DNA from: an uncultured Gammaproteobacteria bacterium | Lineage (GTDB): Bacteria; Pseudomonadota; Gammaproteobacteria; CAIUAS01 | NCBI GenBank assembly: GCA_903897205.1 | Contig: CAIUAS010000016.1 | Coordinates: forward strand, 1 to 8,055 | Length of the DNA stretch: 8,055 nucleotides | Direction: 5' to 3' | Part shown: piece after piece, positions 1 through 6,117 of the stretch | How positions within the stretch are numbered: the first letter of the stretch is position 1 | Layout: each line of letters begins with the position of its first letter | Notes under the pieces: model-generated | Database searches by the model: none | What the model was told of the DNA's origin: nothing | Seen by the model: the letters and a program-made list of their open reading frames with translations, nothing else | Position numbers and translations under genes: made by a program

Positions 1-2
1 AA

Positions 3-104
3 AACAGGAGCCACAATTTAAAACTTGATAATCAAGTTTATTTCCTTGCCGCCATTGTCAGCTTCTTCCATTATCTATTAGGGGCTGATTACAATTTGCT
101 GTAA
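3..104 (+). CDS. 3' end of an unidentified ORF running in from the left edge
   Basis: An open frame enters from the left edge and ends at TAA 102-104, giving 33 residues that begin NRSHNLKLDNQ and finish LLGADYNLL. The stretch is basic at first and then hydrophobic and aromatic (about residues 13-27). I do not recognise it. Its position beside an insertion-sequence remnant, and its short C-terminal-tail look, make a transposase end plausible, but no catalytic motif is visible. It could also be the tail of an ordinary gene converging on the glycosyltransferase gene, or a chance open frame. Confidence 0.3.
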   Translation, partial: NRSHNLKLDNQVYFLAAIVSFFHYLLGADYNLL

Positions 105-121
105 TAAATTGATTTATAAGA

Positions 122-170
122 GCAAACTCGTAAAATTGTGATTCCACAATCTACAATAAAATGAGTTTGC
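122..170. repeat. Nested inverted repeat (8-bp outer and 6-bp inner stem)
   Basis: GCAAACTC at 122-129 is the exact inverse of GAGTTTGC at 163-170. Inside it, ATTGTG (135-140) pairs exactly with CACAAT (145-150) around a 4-base loop. It sits immediately before the transposase start codon at 172. No T-run follows on either strand, so it does not look like an ordinary intrinsic terminator. It may be part of the insertion-sequence end, or a structure that limits transposase translation. Confidence 0.45.
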
Positions 171-171
171 A

Positions 172-387
172 ATGCCCAGACTGATGCTCACAGACGAGCA
201 CTGGTCAAAGCTACGGACCATCATGCGCGAACACGGAATTTATGACAAGCCCAATTTACGAATGGTCGAGAATGTTTTTGCAAGGCTTAAACATTTTCGC
301 GCAATTGCGACAAGGTACGATAAATTGAAAAGAAATTATACGTCTATGGTTGCAATGGCGTGTGGATTGATATGGTTACCAATGTGA
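172..387 (+). pseudogene. IS5-family transposase, in-frame internal deletion
   Basis: This 71-codon frame joins two pieces of one transposase. Residues 1-31 (beginning MPRLMLTDEHWSKL and ending YDKPNLRM) are the N-terminal head typical of IS427-group IS5 transposases. Residues 32-71 (VENVFARLKHFRAI, then ATRYDKLKRNYTSM, then the ending GLIWLPM) are the C-terminal tail that carries the last catalytic Glu region of the DDE domain. Family members are roughly 250-270 residues long, often split over two overlapping frames, so about 190 internal residues with the two catalytic Asp are gone. It cannot be an active transposase. The frame is kept across the junction. No clear ribosome-binding site precedes the ATG. 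The family is recognised from memory of its sequence style, not from a search. Confidence 0.8.
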
Positions 388-413
388 ATTGTACCCCACC
401 AAACCCGTTTCAC

Positions 414-1805
414 TTATAATGTTCGCCATCCTTGCTTAGTAATTTTCAACCTATCTGAGAGATAACGTATGGTAGCAAATAAACGACAAACAACTAGGTA
501 TTGACGTAAGCCAACGTGTTCCACAAAAGCCAATAGAAACGCTCTGAAAATATCTCGCAATCTACGATATTTATTAAAACTGAGTAAACTCATTAACATA
601 GTCGCTAACGTTAATATGAGAGAAAAACCTAAGCTTAATGCGAAAAATAAAATAGCGTAAGCCCAATTAACATTATCTAAATACATACTGATAATTAAAA
701 TGACATAACCAGTAAATTCGACGATAGGCCCTAAAAATTCTCCTAGCAAAAAAAACGGCATGACAAATAAACCTGTCATATTGTATTTTGGATTAAAAAA
801 CATAAATTTATAACGCCACAAACAATCAAAAAGCGCTCGATGCCAACGACTGCGTTGACGCCATAATTTGGTTAAATTGTCAGGGACTTCTGTCCAAGCA
901 ACTGCTGATGGAGTATAACCAATCCGATAAGGATAACCATGCGATCCCATATAAGCATGGAGTTTCACAACAACCTCCATATCTTCTCCTATCGTTTTTG
1001 GTTCATATCCGCCTACATCCATAACTGCTTTTCGTTCAAACAAAGTAAGTGCACCCGAAAGAATAACTGGCCCATTAAATGATTCCCAACCAGTACGGCC
1101 AAACATGAACACTCTTAAATATTCAAACGTCTGTAAAGCCACCGTGAAAGAGGAAGCCATCCTGGGTTCAATTAATTTCCCTTGTGCATAATTGCAACCA
1201 TTTAATATATAGACCGCTCCGCCTTCGGCGATCGTATGAGGATGCGATAACATTGAAAACACCAAGCTACTAATCGTATCTGGCTCTAATATGGTATCTG
1301 CATCAATGGTGACAAATAATGCAGAACGGCATGCATTTAATCCCACATTAAGAGAATCGGCTTTACCCGCGTGTTCTTTATCAAGAACAACAATTTTCGG
1401 ATACTTTTGTGAGACGTAGTAATTATTAATTTTTGTGGTTTTGATAGATTGCGGCACTATCACACTAACTGGATATAGTTCAAAACTTGCTATCAGTTTT
1501 GCTAAAGTTGCATCAGTAGAACCGTCATTAACAATGATAATATTAAAGTTCTTATACTTAATATCCAGTAAATTATATACCGTATCTATTATGCTAGCTT
1601 CTTCATTATGCGCCGCGATAATGGCAGCAACGGGGGGGCATAATGCGTCATCAACAATGTTATTAATATTACCTATCGTGCTTTCTTTAAAATAACGCGA
1701 CAATCTGGGCAAGGAGCAAAATAACAATAATAAATAACAAGAATTTACTATTATGAAATAAACAATAATAAAAGTTTCAATAACGTATAACCATTTTTCA
1801 ATCAT
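414..1805 (-). CDS. Family-2 membrane glycosyltransferase, polysaccharide-synthase type
   Basis: This 463-residue protein resembles PgaC/IcaA, YaiP and BcsA-type inner-membrane enzymes, which polymerise a sugar from a nucleotide-sugar donor and often extrude the chain. An N-terminal membrane segment (about 8-30) precedes a cytosolic GT-A domain with AAHNEE (64-69), NDGSTD (93-98), the DAD metal site (168-170), GED (273-275, catalytic Asp region) and QRSRW (317-321), the QxxRW acceptor/processivity motif. Hydrophobic segments at about 343-376 and 381-410 follow, with an amphipathic or interfacial stretch at about 418-448. No PilZ domain is present, so direct c-di-GMP binding in the manner of BcsA is not expected. 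The start ATG has a weak AGGT upstream. The gene lies 21 bp after the HEAT-repeat gene and is the last of the putative operon. Its last Leu codon and stop (TTATAA) coincide with the edge of the neighbouring IS remnant. The sugar it uses cannot be told from sequence alone. Confidence 0.9.
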   Translation of the reverse strand: MIEKWLYVIETFIIVYFIIVNSCYLLLLFCSLPRLSRYFKESTIGNINNIVDDALCPPVAAIIAAHNEEASIIDTVYNLLDIKYKNFNIIIVNDGSTDATLAKLIASFELYPVSVIVPQSIKTTKINNYYVSQKYPKIVVLDKEHAGKADSLNVGLNACRSALFVTIDADTILEPDTISSLVFSMLSHPHTIAEGGAVYILNGCNYAQGKLIEPRMASSFTVALQTFEYLRVFMFGRTGWESFNGPVILSGALTLFERKAVMDVGGYEPKTIGEDMEVVVKLHAYMGSHGYPYRIGYTPSAVAWTEVPDNLTKLWRQRSRWHRALFDCLWRYKFMFFNPKYNMTGLFVMPFFLLGEFLGPIVEFTGYVILIISMYLDNVNWAYAILFFALSLGFSLILTLATMLMSLLSFNKYRRLRDIFRAFLLAFVEHVGLRQYLVVCRLFATIRYLSDRLKITKQGWRTL

Positions 1806-1826
1806 AACTACCTATCTTTAAATAAA

Positions 1827-2876
1827 TTAATGAGGTGATTTAAGTACATGCTGAGCAGTTTCATAGGCAAAACGATCAACGGTAGGATCTTGGGCATTTA
1901 AAATTTTCAAACCGGTTTCGCCTAATCGCTTCAAAGTATTGGCGGCGTTAACACGAACCCACCACTGTGGATCTGCAAGACTTTTAGCAAACTGTTCCAG
2001 GTTACCCTTACCATCAAGTTCGCCCAATAAAATAATAGCATTAGCACGTACTTCCCATTTTTCATCGCTTAATAACAGCGGCAATATTTTAGCTGCTCTT
2101 GCCTTATCGGTACGAACTAAATACTTCATCGCCGCAATACGCAATTCAATATTATTGCCGCTAATATCCGTATCAGGCACCTCTATTACTTTCCCAGTGG
2201 TGGTTGCCATCAACAAAATTTTATAACAAACAGCACGACTAAATAGCTCCTTATCTTCGAGCAAATACTCAGCGACATACTGCATGGTTTTTTCATTTGC
2301 CTGCTCAAAAGGCGCCAGGTAAATGGTTTGATTCAATCGACGTTCAGCTGCAACTCGCTTAACAGCAGCGTAAACACCCTCTTTAGTAGCCAATTTAATT
2401 AATGATCGAATAGCAGAAATTTGCACTAAAGGAATTTCTGACGCGAGTAATTTAATAATTTGCTCGTTATCTGATGCTATGGGGCTCATGGCATAATAGC
2501 GAGCAGCCCAAAATTGCTCACTCCAGTTTTTCTTACTAGCGAGCTTTCTAGCCTGATCCAACAGTCCAGCTAAAATAGTTTTTTTTAAAAAAGTCCAGTT
2601 CTCAGTCAAACCTTGTTTATCATATTGCTCAATAAGAGGAATTAATATTTTAAGATTATTATATTTTTTCGCAGGAAAGCTAAATTGATCTAAGCCGCTT
2701 TGGTCAACTTGCAATTGCTTATCAATGGTCTCTTTCGCAACCGATACCAATGTATTTCTGCGCTTTGATTTAATCATATTAAATATACGCAGAATACAAG
2801 TTGATAAGATAATTAATCCGATAACTAATAATTCTATAATTACTATAAAATAGATAATTTTATATACATCAACCAT
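1827..2876 (-). CDS. Membrane-anchored HEAT-repeat protein
   Basis: This 349-residue protein has one N-terminal membrane segment (about 8-33) followed by KSKRR (36-40). The positive-inside rule therefore places the C-terminal part in the cytosol. The rest is helical, and HEAT repeats are clear in the second half: around 146-161, 242-255, DEKWEVRANA (271-280) and DPQWWVRVNA (302-311), each with the D..W.VR..A pattern. HEAT solenoids are protein-binding scaffolds with no catalytic activity, so this one probably binds the adjacent glycosyltransferase or a regulator. That role is inferred from position. Its ATG lies inside the preceding gene's end (8-bp overlap ATGGTTGA), which implies translational coupling, with an AGGA about 12 nt upstream. 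An anchored TPR-like helper of the kind found in cellulose or PNAG clusters is the nearest functional analogue, on the opposite side of the membrane. Confidence 0.8.
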   Translation of the reverse strand: MVDVYKIIYFIVIIELLVIGLIILSTCILRIFNMIKSKRRNTLVSVAKETIDKQLQVDQSGLDQFSFPAKKYNNLKILIPLIEQYDKQGLTENWTFLKKTILAGLLDQARKLASKKNWSEQFWAARYYAMSPIASDNEQIIKLLASEIPLVQISAIRSLIKLATKEGVYAAVKRVAAERRLNQTIYLAPFEQANEKTMQYVAEYLLEDKELFSRAVCYKILLMATTTGKVIEVPDTDISGNNIELRIAAMKYLVRTDKARAAKILPLLLSDEKWEVRANAIILLGELDGKGNLEQFAKSLADPQWWVRVNAANTLKRLGETGLKILNAQDPTVDRFAYETAQHVLKSPH

Positions 2877-4305
2877 CTGTATTTTTTTCCTTTTTTAAGC
2901 GCAAGTCTGGCAGTGTAGGCCCAAACAGATACCACGGTCCATCATTAGCGATTTTCATATATAATCCTTTATTATTAAGGGCAAAACAATCTGCTTTAAC
3001 CCCCATCATGGCTACAGATTTCTTCAGCTTTAAATATTGCTTGTTCGCACAAGAGCCTAAATAAATTAAATCTCTAATCCCCTTAGGTATGAGGTAATTT
3101 TTCACATCCATCAGAGTCGGCTGCGGACCTGTTGCTATATTAGCGGCCACTACTTGCACCTTTCCAGCTTGCATTGGTTCTGTAAATAAACTAACCGGTA
3201 AAGGCGGTTTATCCGCTTTAAAAGCAATTAAAAACCCTTCCATTGCAACAGAATTAGGCGGCATAAAATAATCATAGGCTAATGCGGGCTGACTTAATTG
3301 CTTGATCTGGCGTGCTATTGCAAGCACTGCTTTAGGTTTATAGGGCTTAGTATATATCGGTAAATGCAGATACTTGATATGATATTTTTCTAGCGTAGCT
3401 TCGTCATACTCTAGCGATTCTTGATCGAGCTGCGTGTTATCGCCGCGTAAACTAACAAAGTATTTTATCGGCGAAGCAATTATTGTCCTTAAGAAAAAAT
3501 CATCTACAGGCATTGGGCAAGCAACTAATTTATCACTTAATGGCAAGCATTTTCCGCGGATAGTTACCATATTATTTAACAACTGAGATTTCTCAACAGC
3601 CTGCAGCAACGGAGCATCATTATTAATAATCCGCATAAAAATACGAATTCTGTCCTCACCCAAATAACAATGGACATAATATTTTTTACCCTGATTATCG
3701 CGCGCGATCGTCTGTATTCGCTTAATCGCATCCTCATTTTGCGAAACCCAAGGTAGCATTGGTATATTAATAAACTGCAATCCTAGCAATTTAGTATCTC
3801 TCTTTTCGCGTTCCAACAAAACAGGTTCAAAAGGCACCACTAGCGGATTTAATAATGAAATCACTCCCGTGTAACCCTTCGCTTTGAGTTCAAGTAAATC
3901 ACTAAAAGATGGATAAGCACCCGCAGTAAAATAGCCATTATTTGACTTAACTTTTTGTAAGTAAGCCCCCTGCTTTGGATTTAACCAATGATAAATAGTT
4001 ATTGCACACACTACCATGGGTATAATTAGCAATATAGCTTTTGAACTGCGTTTAACACTTTCCGTGTAAAACTGTTGCAACACATTCACAATAAATAATA
4101 GAGACGCAATCCAAAAAACTATAAGCAACACCATAATGATAGTTTCAGCTTGATTCGAATATCCATTGGTACGCAAAAATGTAATTAAGCTACGTCCTGG
4201 AATTAATAATAGAAAGCTACCATAGGCAAAGCCTACCGTGAGGAGAAAGCAAATAAAAACCAGCGCTCTTTTAATTAATGCTTGCATTAATGTCATTTTC
4301 TCCAT
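2869..4305 (-). CDS. Membrane protein with tandem Cys-phosphatase-like units
   Basis: This 478-residue protein has membrane segments at about 10-37, 53-76 and 88-106. Charges (K12/R13 before the first segment, KRSSK in the second loop) predict that the large C-terminal part is periplasmic. Residues 122-225 read as a dual-specificity-type phosphatase: an FTAGAYPS strand and turn, TGVISLLNP, FINIPMLPW, then VHCYLGEDR (211-219), which is HCX5R with Cys213 and Arg219. Asp218 next to the Arg recalls the HCxxGKDR loop of MptpB-like lipid/tyrosine phosphatases, where this Asp acts as the acid, but here K is replaced by E and the usual T/S-G after Arg is I-R. Residues about 250-363 look like a second copy without the Cys, and about 385-445 like the start of a third. 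The substrate is unknown; a phosphorylated glycan or lipid intermediate is a guess from context. The start is uncertain: Met1, Met4 and Met7 are all possible. The gene follows the transferase gene after 52 bp and overlaps the HEAT gene by 8 bp. Confidence 0.65.
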   Translation of the reverse strand: MEKMTLMQALIKRALVFICFLLTVGFAYGSFLLLIPGRSLITFLRTNGYSNQAETIIMVLLIVFWIASLLFIVNVLQQFYTESVKRSSKAILLIIPMVVCAITIYHWLNPKQGAYLQKVKSNNGYFTAGAYPSFSDLLELKAKGYTGVISLLNPLVVPFEPVLLEREKRDTKLLGLQFINIPMLPWVSQNEDAIKRIQTIARDNQGKKYYVHCYLGEDRIRIFMRIINNDAPLLQAVEKSQLLNNMVTIRGKCLPLSDKLVACPMPVDDFFLRTIIASPIKYFVSLRGDNTQLDQESLEYDEATLEKYHIKYLHLPIYTKPYKPKAVLAIARQIKQLSQPALAYDYFMPPNSVAMEGFLIAFKADKPPLPVSLFTEPMQAGKVQVVAANIATGPQPTLMDVKNYLIPKGIRDLIYLGSCANKQYLKLKKSVAMMGVKADCFALNNKGLYMKIANDGPWYLFGPTLPDLRLKKEKNTDG

Positions 4306-4357
4306 GCGGCCAATCAGTTTATTATGCTAAAAATAGTAAAAACACTATAACGTATAC

Positions 4358-6091
4358 TTATTTAGTCATAACCGTTTTCATGCGCTGATCGTTAAGAATC
4401 AAATAAGGTATTACCTGTCTATAAGCCAAAGAGGGAACTTGATCAAAGGGAATATTGCCATATATAGATATAAATAAGGGCGGATAATTCTCGCTTCTAA
4501 TTAAATAGCCACCTCTACTTTCATTCACCAAGGCAATACTGATAGGCTTTTCGATTCCTAATAAAGCACTGATATTTGCACGTGCAATGGTATGCGCATC
4601 AACTTTAGCGCCATCAATGACATAGTGTAAAAGCGTATTTAAATCTACACTATTAAAAGGCGTAGAAGCTAATGTATGCGTAGCAATACCCTTGCCGACA
4701 AGGCTACAGACAATCCGTTCGTGCCATTTTGCATAACCACCATCTTTAATTTCTGCGGCTTCTAATGGCTCAAAGCGACGATGATCCCCAACAACAACCA
4801 ACACACCATTTTTAAAATAGTCTGATTTTTTTAAGTTTTGATAAAATGCATAGGTCGTTCCATCGACATAATTAATCAAATTTAATAAATCTGAATTGCC
4901 AATTTTATATTTAGAATCAGGCAAAATATAGCTCGGATGCAAACTCATTGTTTGAATAGCAATTAAATAAGGTTCTTTTTGTTGGGCGGACAGTTGCTCT
5001 GCCAAATGATACATAGCCTCATCACTCGGCGTATCCCAGGTAAAGCGCGGCGTATTGGCAAAAAAAACTGAATCTCTAGCAATGACATTATTAAAACCAA
5101 TGCCTTTAAACCACCGAGTCATTTCAAACCAATTAGGGGGCTGCCCTGGCTCAATCATAATCGTTTTATAGCCCGCTTTATTTGCATAGGCAATTATATT
5201 ATTTTGCGTAAGTTTATCTGGCGGAAATTGCTTGAGCGCGCTTGCAAATCCACCTGTTTTAGTAGACTGTGCCCCTAATAATATGCCGGCCAATCCTTGT
5301 ATCGAAATCTTTCCACTTGAAACAGCATTAGTTATTGCAACCCCATCTTGCTGCATTTTATCGATAAGCGGTAAGCGATCAAACAAACCGCCATCATATT
5401 TGGAATCAACGGCCGATAAAGATTCTGATATGACCAAAATAATATTGGGTTTTTTATTATTATGCGCTGATGAAACCTGCCATTGCTTACCAGCCAAATA
5501 CTGGTTTATACGTTGAATGAGCGTAGGAAATTTATCCTCAACATATTGCAGCGATTTTTGATTAACTTGATTAGCAGTTAATGAATCTGTCATTAAATCA
5601 ATTGCATTACCGCTAGCCAGCGAATTACTGGGTAAAAAATAATAGATAATCGCCACTAAAATCAGCAATTCCACAAAAATAGTCGTTAAAGCCACTGTAC
5701 TAAAGCGGAACGTAAGTGTTCTTTTCCTTACTAAAATGGGCACTAAAATTGCTAACGCGGTAAAAACAATTAATTTAGTATTAATGACATAAATGAACGC
5801 GCTATAATTACTATAATTAGCCAGAAAATTATCTAATGTTAAGCGATTATTGATAGCAAGAATAATACAAGTATCCAACCAGTGATAAAACAGTATGAAC
5901 AATGTTATTAATAAAAAAGTATGGCGCCCAAAGCGGGATTGCCTTTTAATAGATAGAATGCATATGATGAAAAGTAACAACAAATCACCACAAATTTCCA
6001 TATAATATGGCTGAGCAAATCCCATCAGCGCATATTTATAGATTAGCAAACCAATTAAAGTGATAATTGGCCAAAGGTAAATCATAGCCAT
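4358..6091 (-). CDS. LtaS/MdoB-like sulfatase-fold membrane transferase
   Basis: This 577-residue protein has five hydrophobic segments (about 3-20, 34-48, 56-79, 97-120, 133-153) and then a periplasmic alkaline-phosphatase/sulfatase-fold domain. That is the plan of lipoteichoic acid synthase, OpgB/MdoB and related enzymes, which move phosphoglycerol or phosphoethanolamine from phospholipid to a glycan or lipid. Visible site residues are Glu223 in NIILVISES (metal), His385 in SLHPSY, and Asp436-His437 in VVGDHR (metal). The nucleophile position seems to be Ser263 in GKISIQGLAG, where related enzymes usually have Thr (GxxTVRGLEA style). The frame could open at a TTG at 6112, but no ribosome-binding site supports it. 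The ATG at 6091 is preferred, and another ATG lies two codons later. The gene starts about 26 bp after the yaiO stop. In context it probably decorates the polysaccharide or its lipid carrier; sulfatase activity is unlikely without the Cys/Ser-x-Pro/Ala-x-Arg motif. Confidence 0.8.
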   Translation of the reverse strand: MAMIYLWPIITLIGLLIYKYALMGFAQPYYMEICGDLLLLFIICILSIKRQSRFGRHTFLLITLFILFYHWLDTCIILAINNRLTLDNFLANYSNYSAFIYVINTKLIVFTALAILVPILVRKRTLTFRFSTVALTTIFVELLILVAIIYYFLPSNSLASGNAIDLMTDSLTANQVNQKSLQYVEDKFPTLIQRINQYLAGKQWQVSSAHNNKKPNIILVISESLSAVDSKYDGGLFDRLPLIDKMQQDGVAITNAVSSGKISIQGLAGILLGAQSTKTGGFASALKQFPPDKLTQNNIIAYANKAGYKTIMIEPGQPPNWFEMTRWFKGIGFNNVIARDSVFFANTPRFTWDTPSDEAMYHLAEQLSAQQKEPYLIAIQTMSLHPSYILPDSKYKIGNSDLLNLINYVDGTTYAFYQNLKKSDYFKNGVLVVVGDHRRFEPLEAAEIKDGGYAKWHERIVCSLVGKGIATHTLASTPFNSVDLNTLLHYVIDGAKVDAHTIARANISALLGIEKPISIALVNESRGGYLIRSENYPPLFISIYGNIPFDQVPSLAYRQVIPYLILNDQRMKTVMTK

Positions 6092-6117
6092 AGGATATTT
6101 TCTTACTCGCAATAATT

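Larger units (their letters stand above)
120..413 (+). mobile_element. Internally deleted IS5-family (IS427-like) element, boundaries tentative
   Basis: The segment contains a fused head-and-tail transposase frame and little else, so it is a short non-autonomous derivative of an insertion sequence. The limits given are those set by a TTATAA repeat at 114-119 and 414-419, which could be a duplicated target. Members of this family duplicate only a few bases, usually TA-centred, and TTATAA is a common AT-rich palindrome, so the support is weak. No convincing terminal inverted repeat is seen at these limits. An alternative pair of ends is GAGTTTG at 163-169 and its imperfect inverse CAAACCC at 400-406, which match at six of seven positions. 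Confidence 0.5.

Noticed and set aside
1..413. CRISPR array, tRNA or attachment site at the left edge
   Set aside because: No regularly spaced repeats, cloverleaf or tRNA 3' end were found; the only repeats are the IS-related ones described.
1435..1695. Plus-strand open frame of 86 codons inside the glycosyltransferase gene
   Set aside because: It is antisense to strongly conserved glycosyltransferase motifs, and its protein has no recognisable features or ribosome-binding site.
1939..2226. Plus-strand open frame of 95 codons inside the HEAT-repeat gene
   Set aside because: It is antisense to clear HEAT repeats and its composition is that of a shadow frame.
4306..4357. Possible internal promoter or terminator in the 52-bp gap
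   Set aside because: A CATAAT-like -10 is visible on the minus strand, but there is no -35 and no hairpin of useful length; AT-richness explains it.
5232..5516. Plus-strand open frame of 94 codons inside the LtaS-like gene
   Set aside because: It is antisense to the region with the metal-binding Glu and nucleophile; no independent coding signal is seen.
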